A stretch of DNA of 64,000 bases from Campylobacter sp. TTU_617 (GTDB lineage Bacteria > Campylobacterota > Campylobacteria > Campylobacterales > Campylobacteraceae): contig NZ_JAENKV010000003.1 of the NCBI RefSeq assembly GCF_016599045.1, positions 1 to 64,000 on the forward strand, written 5' to 3'. The notes beneath the pieces are model-generated. The model ran no database searches. It was not told where the DNA came from and saw nothing but the letters and a program-made list of their open reading frames with translations. Position numbers and translations under genes: made by a program. Shown here one piece after another: positions 9,444 to 18,900 of the stretch. Position 1 is the first letter of the stretch. Each line of letters starts with the position of its first letter.

Positions 9444-9964
9444 TGAAAAAGAAAATATTTTTAGTTTCAACTGCTGCAGCTTTATTTTTGGTTGCCTGCG
9501 GAATCAATAGCGGTATAAGTTCAGAGCAAATTGGGCTTAGAAAAGCAAGTTTAGAAAATGAAAATAAAGTTGTTTTAGCAGATATTAACTATAGTGCAGC
9601 TCAACCAGGAGAAGCTAGCGTTTATGATAGATCTTATGAGAATGCACCTCCATTGATCCCGCATTCTGTAGAAGATTTATTGCCTATTACAAAAGATAAC
9701 AATTCGTGTTTAAGTTGTCATGATAAAGCTATAGCAGCAGATGTTGGTGCTACTCCGATCCCTCCAACTCACTATTATGATTTTAGACACGATAAAAATA
9801 CAGGCGATGTTATCAGCGATACAAGATTTAATTGTACTCAATGCCACGTGCCACAAAGTGATGCTAAACCTATAGTGGGAAATACTTTTAAAGCAGACTT
9901 TACAAATAAAGATTTACTTAAAAAATCAAACCTAATTGATGTAATCAATGAAGGAGTTAAATAA
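9443..9964 (+). CDS. napB: Nap electron-transfer subunit, dihaem cytochrome c NapB
   Basis: NapB is the small dihaem cytochrome that delivers electrons to NapA. Both CxxCH haem sites are present: CLSCH at 89-93 and CTQCH at 131-135. Candidate distal histidines lie in I-P-H-S-V and T-H-Y-Y-D-F. The N-terminal signal ends L-V-A-C-G with Cys at residue 19, which fits a lipobox, so the protein may be membrane-anchored rather than freely soluble. It overlaps napH by one base and is followed by napL after 3 bases. Confidence 0.95.
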   Translation: MKKKIFLVSTAAALFLVACGINSGISSEQIGLRKASLENENKVVLADINYSAAQPGEASVYDRSYENAPPLIPHSVEDLLPITKDNNSCLSCHDKAIAADVGATPIPPTHYYDFRHDKNTGDVISDTRFNCTQCHVPQSDAKPIVGNTFKADFTNKDLLKKSNLIDVINEGVK

Positions 9965-9967
9965 AAT

Positions 9968-10885
9968 ATGGTAAGGATATTTTTTATCCTTACTTTTTTT
10001 ATACTTTATTCTTTTTCTTATGAGATAAAACTAAGTTCAAATATAAGTTCTCTAAAAAAAAATGGAGATTTTTTATATATTGGAACCGACAAAGGCGAAG
10101 TTTTCTCTTTTGGTTTAAAAAACGATAAATTAAAAAAGCTTTTTATTCTACCTAAGATCAAAACTTATTATGATGAAAGTTTTTCTCAAATTTATGATAT
10201 AGATTCTTTAGAAGACAGTTTATTGATTTTAAGTGAAGGAAGTTATGGAAAAAAAGATTTATTTGTTTATAAAGACAAACAACTCACAAAACAAAAAATT
10301 CAATTAAATGATATAAGAAAAGTTTTTTTTATTAACAAATATACCATTCTCATAGCTTCAATAAGTTCTGAAATTTATCTTTTTGATATAAAAAATTTAA
10401 CTTTATTAAAAAAATTTAAATTTTCACAATCAGCTTTAGGAAATTTGCAACTTAATGAAGATAAGAGTATTTTGGCATTAGGTTTTGAAAGTGGAGAAAT
10501 AGAACTTTTTGATTTAAAAGAATGGAAAGTATTGTACAAATATAAACAAATTCACAAAGACAATATCTATCAAATAGATTTTAAAAAAAATATTATCTTA
10601 AGTTGTTCTACTGATAGACGTATAGGCATTATAAAAAACAATAAAGAAAATTTTTTACAACAAAATTTTTTAATTTATGCTTGTTCTTTAAGTCCTGATG
10701 GTAAAATTGCTGTTTTTAGTGATAATAATGACAATAAAACAAAGGTCTTTGGCACAGATACTTTAAAACAGCTAACTTTTTTTGATAATGAAAATTTAAG
10801 CGTTGAAAATATAATTTTTATAGATAATAAAAATTTTATTCTTTCTGGATTTTCAAATATACTTTTATTTAGGAGTTTAAAATGA
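9968..10885 (+). CDS. napL: Nitrate reductase accessory protein NapL
   Basis: The 305-residue protein begins with a clear Sec signal (F-F-I-L-T-F-F-I-L-Y-S-F-S-Y). It then contains repeated beta-strand segments with W/F-D and G-D/N turns (for example L-F-D-I-K-N, L-F-D-L-K-E-W) that resemble a beta-propeller. NapL occurs in epsilonproteobacterial nap operons at this position. Its role in maturing or supporting the periplasmic enzyme is not well defined. Assignment rests on position, size and fold. It overlaps napD by four bases. Confidence 0.85.
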   Translation: MVRIFFILTFFILYSFSYEIKLSSNISSLKKNGDFLYIGTDKGEVFSFGLKNDKLKKLFILPKIKTYYDESFSQIYDIDSLEDSLLILSEGSYGKKDLFVYKDKQLTKQKIQLNDIRKVFFINKYTILIASISSEIYLFDIKNLTLLKKFKFSQSALGNLQLNEDKSILALGFESGEIELFDLKEWKVLYKYKQIHKDNIYQIDFKKNIILSCSTDRRIGIIKNNKENFLQQNFLIYACSLSPDGKIAVFSDNNDNKTKVFGTDTLKQLTFFDNENLSVENIIFIDNKNFILSGFSNILLFRSLK

Positions 10886-11217
10886 ATCTTTCTAGTGTTT
10901 TAATTTTAACAAAAGAAGAAAATCAAGAAAAATTGATACAAGATATCAATCAAGTTCCAAATTGTTCAGTTGAAATGAGTGAAAATGGTAAAATTATAGT
11001 AGTTATAGAAAGTGAAAATTTAGAAGATGAGTTAAATTCTTATAAAAAGCTTGAAAAACTTTCTAATATAATTAGCATCAGTATGGTTTTTTCTTATCAA
11101 GATTTAGATGACGATATACAAAAAGCTATCAATAGTGGTGCCATAGAAACTATAGAAAAAAATGAAAAAGCGGAAAATATAGAGTATTATGGAAGTATTT
11201 TTAGGAGATTATCTTAA
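10882..11217 (+). CDS. napD: Nap maturation chaperone NapD
   Basis: NapD binds the NapA twin-arginine signal in the cytoplasm so that cofactor insertion precedes export. This 111-residue protein has the small ferredoxin-like fold expected (L-S-S-V-L-I-L-T, then E-N-G-K-I-I-V-V-I-E-S, then I-S-I-S-M-V-F-S-Y). It is slightly longer than gammaproteobacterial NapD because of an acidic C-terminal tail. It overlaps napL by ATGA and is the last recognisable nap gene. Confidence 0.9.
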   Translation: MNLSSVLILTKEENQEKLIQDINQVPNCSVEMSENGKIIVVIESENLEDELNSYKKLEKLSNIISISMVFSYQDLDDDIQKAINSGAIETIEKNEKAENIEYYGSIFRRLS

Positions 11218-11218
11218 A

Positions 11219-11389
11219 ATGATTTTTTTAATCCCTTTGCTTATATTTTTTGCTGTAATTTTTGGAATTGATTATTTATATTTTTCTGATGAAGATTTAG
11301 CCATAAAGGAACAAAAAGAAATAAAAGCAGAAGTAAATAACTCTTTAAAACAAGAATACTTAAAGCAACTTTTTAATACTGAAAATTAA
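11219..11389 (+). CDS. Small single-pass membrane protein at the end of the nap operon
   Basis: This 56-residue protein has one hydrophobic segment (M-I-F-L-I-P-L-L-I-F-F-A-V-I-F-G-I-D-Y) followed by a charged Glu/Lys helix. The ATG at 11219 follows the napD stop by one base and has an AGGAG about 11 bases upstream. A longer reading from 11189 would overlap napD and is less likely. I recall a similar small hydrophobic protein after napD in C. jejuni (Cj0786). Function unknown; its position suggests a role with the Nap system. Confidence 0.7.
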   Translation: MIFLIPLLIFFAVIFGIDYLYFSDEDLAIKEQKEIKAEVNNSLKQEYLKQLFNTEN

Positions 11390-11713
11390 TTTAATCTTTA
11401 AATTTTATATTTTTTAGTAAATATAAATTTGAAAATTTAAATTTTATCTACTTTTTAAATCCCTTAATTTTTTATTTCAAAAATTATTTAATTTTATTTT
11501 TGTAATTTCTAAAGTTATAAAAAAATTATCAAATGATGCTTAAAACACTCATACAACAATATAAAAAGTTATCACTAAAAATAATCAATTAAAAATTATT
11601 ATTAATAAACTTTTAATTAAAAATATTTTATTATTCCAAAAAAGTTTATTATTTATATTTTATTACTTTTTTATTTTCTTTTTTAAAATAAACAATCAAA
11701 GGAGTTTTAAACA
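11390..11713. other. AT-rich spacer before the autotransporter
   Basis: These 324 bases contain no open frame of note. They are almost entirely A and T with several short imperfect inverted repeats. A gapped repeat around 11403-11432 may end nap transcription. A clear AAAGGAG ribosome-binding site for the autotransporter lies at 11698-11704. No confident promoter could be picked in such AT-rich DNA. Confidence 0.5.
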
Positions 11714-14700
11714 ATGGATCAAAAACATAGTTTAAAAGAGATTTCGGGGGGGGGGGATTGAAAAAAACCATTCTCATTCATCTAAAAAACTAGTTCTTTC
11801 TTTAGTTACAATCTCTTTTTTAAGTTCTTATTCTTATGCTACAGCTAATGTAGAAGCTTATGATGATAGCAAAACTAAATCAACAACTACTTATCAAAAT
11901 ACTAATACTACGATAAATGACTCACAAAACTCTACGCAAACTATAACTGGAAGTAATAATACTCTTACTATATCAAATAGTGGTTCAGTTATAGTTACTA
12001 GTTCTAGTAGTATAGCTGTTGATTTCCAAAAAGATTCTTCAACTACCACTTTTAAAAATGAAGGAACTCTTATAGGTGGAAGCAATACTTCTGGTGTTCA
12101 AGTAGGTGTAAATAGAAGTGGTGGTGCTACCATAGAAACCTTTGACAATCAAGGTATCATAGGAAATGGTTCTTCTAAATTTGGAGTAGTAGTTTGGGGA
12201 AAAGATGATTCTAAATCTAGTATTACTAATTTTAACAATAGTGGAACTATAAGTTCAAACAATGGTGAGGCTATTTATCTTGGTAATACTGAGATTACTA
12301 CTTTTACTAATAGTGGGACTATAAATTCAAATAATGATAAAGGTGTTAATATTAACGCTAATGTTACTATAGATAAATTTGAAAATACTGGAATCATAAA
12401 TTCAACTGGAATTATAAATCAAAATAGTCAAGGGTATAAAAGTGGAAGTGTTAATATTATCGGAGATGATAAAACTACTAATGTCGGTATAAAAACTTTT
12501 AGCAATACTGGAACTATAAGTTCTACAAATACCCATGGTGTAAATATTAGAAGTGCTACCATAGATAATTTTAGCAATAATGGAATTATAAAAACTGATG
12601 GAACAAAAGTAAATGGTAGTGATACGCGTATAGATTCTGGATTAAGAATGACTTATACTCATATAAAAAGCTTTGAAAATCAAAATAGTGGTAATATATC
12701 AGGTTTTATCGGTGTTTTACTTAATGGTTCAACGATTGAAAATTTTACCAACAAAGGAACTATAACTGGAATACAAGATAGCACTAAATCAGCAGGTATT
12801 ATGGTAGGAGTTATTAATAAAGGTGATGCTTTTTCTACTATCACTCAACTTGATAATGAAGGCGTTATAACAAGCAAGGGACATGGTATTATCATATCAA
12901 ATGGCAATAAGGTAGAAACTCTTACCAATAAAGGAACTATAGAAGCTAGTTTAAATGGTATAATGTTTCATAGTTATAATGATGCAACTGGTACAACAAA
13001 TATCGGTAAAATCACTATAGAAAGTAATGGCGTCATTAAAGCAGGCAATGATGCAATCCACATTGATGGAAGTAAAGATGGCATTGAAGGCGAAGGTATA
13101 GACGTAAAAGGTAGATTAGAAGGTGGTAATGCTGGTATTTATATAGGAGCAGGCAAACAAGTAAATACAAGTATCACTGTATCTGGAACCATTCAAGGTA
13201 ATAATGGCGGTATTATTAATACAGGAACCATAGGACAAAAAGATGTAGATGTTCAAACACACGGCATCACCATTGAAAATGGTGGAACTATTACTTCTAC
13301 AAATGGATATGGTATTTTAAATACTGATAATGGAATTATCTATGGTAATATTGTAAATAGTTCAAATAATGATTTAACCTTAAAAAATGATTCTAGTGCA
13401 ACCATTACAAGTGGTGTTACTAATAAAGGTAGCGGAACTATCTTCGTAAATAATCAAGGAACTATAGATAAAAATGATCAAGGATATAACTTAACCAATG
13501 AATCTACTGGTAGCATAGTCATAGAAGATTGGCTTGTAACTTCAGATGAATCAGGTAACTTAGATACTATAGTTGTAGGTGGAAATGGTTCAGGTAATGT
13601 AAGTGCAGATAATATAACCATAGATGAAGCTAATCTTGATCTAGATAATCTTGATGATATAAGTGATGTTATCAGTGGAATTGATAAAGGTAATGTAAGC
13701 AACATAACAACTAATGGTAGTGGAGATATAAACTTAATCTATGATCCTACAACAGGAAAGATTTATCAAAGCTTTAACCTTAATGCCTCTATATCAGGAG
13801 CAACCTTTAGATCTTTAGTATCTACTACAACAAGAAGATCAACCTTTATTGATAATGTTATGGGTAATTCTATGCAAAGCTTTTATCTAAGCTCTTCAAG
13901 TAGAGCTCAAAGAATGGCTATGCAAGAAAAAGGTAATTTATACTCTGATGCAAGTGATTATATAAAGAGTGATTTTAAAAATGCTTCTTATGGAATGAAT
14001 AAAGAACACTCCTTATTTATACTTCCTTATGCTTCTTCACAGAATGTTGAATTATCTTTAAATGAAGAAAGTAAAGGACATACTAAAGGAACTATTATAG
14101 GTTATTCTACTTTAAAAGATAGTGGAATATATGGTGTATATGCAGGTTATGAAGATACAAAAATGAGTTCAACTTATTTTAATATCAATAATAGAACTTA
14201 TTATGCAGGTTTAAAATACTTTAATACCTTATTTACTACAGAAAAAGGACAAGAAGTTTATATTAAAGCTCAAGGTAAAACAGCTTTAATTAAAAATGAT
14301 TTAACTAAAAAAATAGGAAATAATGAAGCTAAAGCTGAACCTAATTCTTATGCTTATGGACTTAATGCTAATTTAGGTATGAATTTTATTAAAGATAAAG
14401 ATATATTCTCACCTGAAGTTGGTTTAGCCTATGAAGGAGGTTATACAGAAGCTTTTTCTATGAAAGATACTATAGGTCAAGCTACAGTTAATGGAGGAGA
14501 GAGAACCTATGCAAACTATTTAAATCTCTTCTCTACTAAAACAAGCTTTACATGGTTTAGAGATTGGTTACCAAATTTAAAAACCTCTTTAACTCTTGGA
14601 GCTAAATTTAATATCAATCCTAGTGTAAAAGCTAAAGCTAGATTTGGTAGTGTTAAAGTAAGTGATACATTTGATCTACCAAGAGTTCAACAATATATCA

Positions 14701-14819
14701 CAAGCTCTTTTATCATTCCTCTTAATGAAGCATTCTACTTTAGCTTAAACTACAATGGAATGTTTGATAAAGATGGTAATACCCATACAGGATATGCTCA
14801 ATTTAATTATGTGTGGTAA
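11714..14819 (+). CDS. capA: Phase-variable CapA-type autotransporter adhesin, off by one base
   Basis: ATG at 11714 has an AAAGGAG ribosome-binding site. With the 11 G residues present, the frame ends at a TGA at 11759-11761 after 15 codons. Removing one G joins it to a frame open from 11757 to 14819, giving 1034 residues. The product would be a type Va autotransporter. An extended signal peptide (S-K-K-L-V-L-S-L-V-T-I-S-F-L-S) is followed by a passenger of repeated N-x-G-T-I-x-S beta-helix turns rich in Asn, Thr, Ser and Gly. A C-terminal beta-barrel of about 270 residues ends in aromatic Trp (Q-F-N-Y-V-W). I see no other stop or frameshift, so it should be functional when the tract has 10 or 13 G. 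capA is a best guess for the homologue. A translation starting at the internal ATG at 12648 has no signal and is not the real gene start. Confidence 0.85.
11746..11756 (+). repeat. Poly-G contingency tract (11 G) in the autotransporter
   Basis: Eleven consecutive G lie 32 bases after the ATG, between codons for I-S and the signal-peptide region. Slipped-strand changes here switch the gene: 10 G is in frame, and 11 G (this sequence) is out of frame. Confidence 0.95.
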
Positions 14820-14875
14820 AAGAATATAAATAATTCTAAATTAGAATAAATATAAATAACTAGTTTAATCTCCTT

Positions 14876-14925
14876 AACCCTAAATGACTTTAAGTTGTTT
14901 GGGGTTGTATTGATTTTATCTTTTT
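14876..14925 (+). terminator. Probable terminator after the autotransporter
   Basis: AACCCTAAA (14876-14884) pairs with TTTGGGGTT (14898-14906), and the intervening bases continue the stem as a nearly closed hairpin. T-rich sequence follows. It separates the autotransporter from the downstream TPR gene. Confidence 0.55.
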
Positions 14926-15000
14926 CAAGACGTATAATTATCTTTTTATCAAATTTATATCATAATATAAAGTTAAAATAAAATATTTTATAGGAAAACT

Positions 15001-16755
15001 ATGTTTGATAAAATTTATTATTATTATTTTAATGCTAATTATGAAAAATGTTTAGAATTAAGTGAGAAATTTTTAAAAGAAAATTCAAAATTTGCTTTAG
15101 AATTTGCTATGCTCTCATCTTATAAACTTTCGCTTTTTAAAAAAGCTTTATACTATGCTCAAGAGCTTTTTTCTATCAATCCTACAAGTTTTAATGGTCT
15201 TATGCTTTCTAAAAGCTATATTGAAAATTTAAGATTTGATGAGGCGTTAAATCTATTGCAAAAACTTTTAGATCGTAAAGATGATTTGCAAAATGAAATT
15301 AATCTACAATTAGCTTTTCTTTATAAATTTATAAATAAATTTGATGAATCTGAAAGAATTTTTAAAGAACTTCTTTCAAAAGATTTGTATAATCTGGATC
15401 TATGGAAAGATTATGCAGAAATTTATTTTAAGAATGACTTTATCAAAGCATTAAACGCACATGAAGAATTATATAATTTTATGCAAAATTTAATAGATAA
15501 ATTACAAAATGGAACCCTTATGGGACGCTATAGTCCTAATTTAAATAATCTTCAAGATAGACTCCATAGCAAAACCAAAGAAAATCTTACTATCTCTAAG
15601 ATACAAGATTTTTTAACTCATCAAATTTTGCCACAAAAAGCATATTTGCTTTTTAAGCTTTTTAGGGTGAGTGATTCTTTAAAACTTTTTCAATCCTTAG
15701 AAGAAGCAAATCAGCATCATGCACAATTTTGGCAAAATTATGCTAAAGTATTGGAATTTAGTGCTAATTATCAAGGAGCTTATAATGCGTATCAAAAGTG
15801 TTTAAGTTTAAATACTCACGCAACTTATCAATTTGATCTTGCATATCTTTTAATGCGTATGGGAGTGGATGATAATTTTGAAGAGGGTAAGAAATATTAT
15901 GAGAGTAGATTATTTTATGCGCATAATGAAACTTTTTCTACTTATCATTATAATGAAAGTGTAAAAGCTTTTAATAAATTTGGTGTCAATGCTTTTAAAG
16001 ATAAAGAAGTTTTAGTATTTTGCGAGCAAGGTTTTGGGGATACTATAATGTATGCAAGATGTTTAGAAAAGCTTTGTAAAATTGCATCAAAAGTTTTATT
16101 TGCTCCTCAAAGTGCAATGTATGAAATGTTTAAAAATCAAATAAAAATTTTAAATTCAAATGATGATATTTTTAATAATTTAAAAGTTTTAAAAAATTTA
16201 CCTAAAAAATTTGATTATGCTATCCCTATTTGCTCTTTGCCTTTTTTAATTGATATTAAATTAAGCGAAATTAAACAATTAAAAACACCAATATTAGCAC
16301 AAAAAAAGCCACAAAATAAAAAGAAAAAATTAGGTATTTTTTATTTTACTCCTAATGCAGAGGGTTCTGATTTGTTAAGAAATTTTAAATTTGAATTATT
16401 ATTTGATGTTTTAAAAGATTTAGATTATGAAATTGTTTCTTTTCAAATGCAATCAAACGAAAATTTACCTAAAAATATAGAGGATAGAACTAAAAAAATA
16501 AAAAATTGGAATGATACTTTAAATAATCTATCTGATATTGATTGTATGATCAGCATTGATAGTGCGATTGCTCATTTAACTTTGGCTATGGATATTCCAA
16601 CGATAGTTCTTTTGCATCCTAGATTTGATTGGCGTTGGGGGAAATTTGAAGATCCTAAAAGTTTCTTTTGGCCAAAAGCAAAATGTTTTATTTTAAAAGA
16701 TGAAGAAGAAATAAAAAGAAATTTACAAAAATTAATTAAAGATATTTTACATTAA
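15001..16755 (+). CDS. TPR protein with a glycosyltransferase-9-like C-terminal domain
   Basis: A 584-residue protein without a signal peptide. Residues 1 to about 300 are helical repeats of TPR type (for example residues 30-150: E-F-A-M-L-S-S-Y-K, A-L-N-L-L-Q-K-L-L). The C-terminal part has E-Q-G-F-G-D-T-I-M-Y-A-R (342-353) and S-I-D-S-A-I-A-H-L-T-L-A (518-529), then D-W-R-W-G. These are hallmarks of TPR-linked heptosyltransferase/GT9-like proteins. An AGGAAA ribosome-binding site precedes the ATG, and a possible TATAAT lies at 14933-14938. It sits 181 bases after the autotransporter in the same direction, which suggests, but does not prove, that it glycosylates the passenger. A role in surface-glycan or flagellin modification is equally open. 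Confidence 0.75.
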   Translation: MFDKIYYYYFNANYEKCLELSEKFLKENSKFALEFAMLSSYKLSLFKKALYYAQELFSINPTSFNGLMLSKSYIENLRFDEALNLLQKLLDRKDDLQNEINLQLAFLYKFINKFDESERIFKELLSKDLYNLDLWKDYAEIYFKNDFIKALNAHEELYNFMQNLIDKLQNGTLMGRYSPNLNNLQDRLHSKTKENLTISKIQDFLTHQILPQKAYLLFKLFRVSDSLKLFQSLEEANQHHAQFWQNYAKVLEFSANYQGAYNAYQKCLSLNTHATYQFDLAYLLMRMGVDDNFEEGKKYYESRLFYAHNETFSTYHYNESVKAFNKFGVNAFKDKEVLVFCEQGFGDTIMYARCLEKLCKIASKVLFAPQSAMYEMFKNQIKILNSNDDIFNNLKVLKNLPKKFDYAIPICSLPFLIDIKLSEIKQLKTPILAQKKPQNKKKKLGIFYFTPNAEGSDLLRNFKFELLFDVLKDLDYEIVSFQMQSNENLPKNIEDRTKKIKNWNDTLNNLSDIDCMISIDSAIAHLTLAMDIPTIVLLHPRFDWRWGKFEDPKSFFWPKAKCFILKDEEEIKRNLQKLIKDILH

Positions 16756-16785
16756 AGCTTGTTTTCTATAAGCTTTAATTTTATA
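16752..16785 (+). terminator. Terminator of the TPR/glycosyltransferase gene
   Basis: TTAAAGCTT (16752-16760) and AAGCTTTAA (16770-16778) form a perfect 9-base stem followed by TTTTATATTT. The stop codon of the gene lies within the left arm. Confidence 0.75.
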
Positions 16786-16904
16786 TTTCTTTATAACTTA
16801 ATAGATGTTATAAAATGTGATTTTATAAATTAAAAATAAAAATTTAATTTTTATGAAATTAAAAGTTGTAATTAATAGTGAAGATAAATATTTTTATTTA
16901 AGAT

Positions 16905-17264
16905 TGGTGGAAGCGAGGGGAATCGAACCCCTGTCCAAAAATAATTCCACAAAGACCTCTACATACTTAGTAAAGATGAAGAATTCACCAAATCAAGCTC
17001 ATCTTCCAAAACTTTAAGATTTGGCTAAGACTTTTATTTCATCTTTGATGTGTCAAATCAAAGACTACACTATCTTGTAATGACCAAATTTTAAACTAGA
17101 TAGTATCGTTTAAAATTCGGGCTCAACTGAACTTACGCAGCTTTAGCGTAAGCAGGAGCAAATTTTACGTTGTTTGCGTTTAATTTTATTTAGGCTTTTA
17201 ACGCTTTGCCCAAAGCGGTATGCCATCTTTGCAAACTTACTCCTGTCGAAGCCAAGTCGCTCCC
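16905..17264 (-). ncRNA. ssrA: tmRNA (transfer-messenger RNA)
   Basis: tmRNA rescues ribosomes stalled on broken messages. The minus strand starts GGGAGCGACUUGGCUUCGAC (from 17264) and ends with a T-arm containing GTTCGATTCC, then CTCGCTTCCACCA, with the CCA encoded. The two ends form the alanine-tRNA-like acceptor domain. Length is about 360 nt. The resume frame encodes ANNVKFAPAYAKAA, the tag I know from Campylobacter jejuni. The 5' end lies one base after the stop codon of the upstream gene. Confidence 0.97.
17133..17177 (-). other. tmRNA proteolysis-tag reading frame
   Basis: Fourteen sense codons from GCA (17175-17177) to GCG, then a TAA at 17133-17135, encode ANNVKFAPAYAKAA. The tag ends in the usual hydrophobic A-A degron. 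Confidence 0.95.
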
Positions 17265-17265
17265 A

Positions 17266-17676
17266 TTATTTAGAAATGATATTTGGAACATTAACAATTA
17301 AAGGATTAAAAATAGCTAAAACAGAATCATCATTTTCATAAGATCTGCAATATTTTTCAAATTGATCACTCATTAAAAGCATCCAATCTGTAAATTCTTC
17401 ACTTGCAGGTCCTTCAAAACGACTTGCTTGAACCATCATTTCTTCGCAAAATACACAAAAATCTGTAACTTCTTGAAGTTCTAAACGCCTTGCTGCCCAA
17501 GCAGTATTATGTGCTAAAGTTTCAAGTTCTTTTATGGCTTCTTTATATTTTTGTTTATCTGTGCCTAATTTTATAATTAATGGTTCAAAGCGATCGCACA
17601 TGGTTCTAAAAAATTGCAAAAATTTCTCTATATCATCAATTTCATAATCTAATTCTAATTTTGTTAAAATTCCCAT
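17266..17676 (-). CDS. Small HPt-like helical protein upstream of tmRNA
   Basis: A 136-residue, mostly helical, acidic protein. The segment L-A-H-N-T-A-W-A-A-R-R-L-E-L-Q-E-V (about 72-88) resembles the helix around the active His of histidine phosphotransfer (HPt) domains, in which H-x-L-K-G-A-A is usual. The Lys-Gly pair is missing here, so phosphotransfer is uncertain. I recall a conserved hypothetical at this place next to ruvB in C. jejuni (Cj1361c). It is divergent from ruvB and its stop is one base from the tmRNA 5' end, so the two may share a transcript. Function unknown. Confidence 0.75.
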   Translation of the reverse strand: MGILTKLELDYEIDDIEKFLQFFRTMCDRFEPLIIKLGTDKQKYKEAIKELETLAHNTAWAARRLELQEVTDFCVFCEEMMVQASRFEGPASEEFTDWMLLMSDQFEKYCRSYENDDSVLAIFNPLIVNVPNIISK

Positions 17677-17886
17677 TTTTAAACCATTATTCTAAAAATT
17701 CACTTTAAATTTTATCGAATTTTAGCTAAAAACTAAATTTTAAAGTTAATAGATATTTTTAAATTTTTGGCAAAAAGTTTTAATTTATTTTTGATAAATT
17801 TCTTATAAAATATAAATAATCTTTTTATAAAAATTAAAACTATACTTTGTTAAAATTCTTCATTTAATTTTTCAAAGCAGTTTAAA

Positions 17887-18894
17887 ATGGATAGAATAGT
17901 AGAAATAGAAAAATTTTCTTTAGATGAAACTTATGAAACCTCTCTAAGACCCTCAAATTTTGATGGATATATCGGTCAAGAAAAGATTAAAAAAAATCTT
18001 CATATTTTTATTAGTGCTGCTAAGAAGCGTAAAGAATGTTTAGATCATATTCTTTTTAGCGGACCTGCAGGACTTGGAAAAACAACTTTGGCTAATATCA
18101 TTTCTTATGAAATGAATACAAATATCAAAACAACAGCAGCACCTATGATAGAAAAAAGTGGAGATTTGGCTGCTATTTTGACAAATCTTAGTGAAGGTGA
18201 TATTCTTTTTATCGATGAAATTCATCGTTTAAGCCCTGCCATAGAAGAAGTGCTTTATCCAGCTATGGAAGATTATAGGCTTGATATTATTATAGGAAGT
18301 GGTCCTGCCGCACAAACAATAAAAATTGATTTGCCTAAATTTACTTTAATCGGTGCTACAACAAGAGCAGGAATGCTTAGCAATCCTTTAAGAGATCGTT
18401 TTGGAATGCAATTTCGTTTAGAATTTTATAAAAATGAAGAATTAGCTCTTATTTTGCAAAAAGCCGCAAATAAACTTGGCAAAAATTGCGATAAAAAAGC
18501 TGCACTCGAGATTGCTAAAAGATCACGTTCTACGCCAAGAATTGCTTTAAGGCTTTTAAAAAGGGTCAGAGATTTTGCTGATGTAAATGATGAAGAAAAT
18601 ATTAGTGAAGAAAGGGCTAAAGAGGCTTTAAATTCTTTAGGTGTTAATGAGCTTGGTTTTGATGCTATGGATTTAAGATATTTAGAACTTTTAACTTCTG
18701 CAAAGCAAAAACCTATAGGACTTGCTAGTATTGCTGCTGCATTAAGTGAAGATGAAAATACTATTGAAGATGTGATTGAACCTTATTTACTTGCTAATGG
18801 TTATATAGAAAGAACAGCCAAAGGAAGAATTGCAAGTGCAAAGAGTTTTAAAATTCTAAAACTAAATTATCAAAAAAATTTATTTGAGGATTAA
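17887..18894 (+). CDS. ruvB: Holliday junction branch-migration ATPase RuvB
   Basis: RuvB is the hexameric AAA+ motor that, with RuvA, drives branch migration of Holliday junctions. The 335-residue protein has Walker A G-P-A-G-L-G-K-T (59-66), Walker [10 protein letters not shown] (about 105-113), sensor 1 G-A-T-T-R-A-G, and the arginine-finger region [12 protein letters not shown]-terminal winged-helix DNA-binding domain follows ([12 protein letters not shown]). The ribosome-binding site is weak. It is followed six bases later by the permease gene. Confidence 0.98.
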   Translation: MDRIVEIEKFSLDETYETSLRPSNFDGYIGQEKIKKNLHIFISAAKKRKECLDHILFSGPAGLGKTTLANIISYEMNTNIKTTAAPMIEKSGDLAAILTNLSEGDILFIDEIHRLSPAIEEVLYPAMEDYRLDIIIGSGPAAQTIKIDLPKFTLIGATTRAGMLSNPLRDRFGMQFRLEFYKNEELALILQKAANKLGKNCDKKAALEIAKRSRSTPRIALRLLKRVRDFADVNDEENISEERAKEALNSLGVNELGFDAMDLRYLELLTSAKQKPIGLASIAAALSEDENTIEDVIEPYLLANGYIERTAKGRIASAKSFKILKLNYQKNLFED

Positions 18895-18900
18895 AATTAT

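Noticed and set aside
12648-14819. Autotransporter read as a 723-residue protein starting at 12648
   Set aside because: The frame is open upstream to the G tract and includes a signal peptide and passenger repeats. The internal ATG has no ribosome-binding site, so it is part of the longer phase-variable gene.
16786-16904. Terminator for tmRNA
   Set aside because: Several A/T palindromes exist, but none stands out from the AT-rich background.
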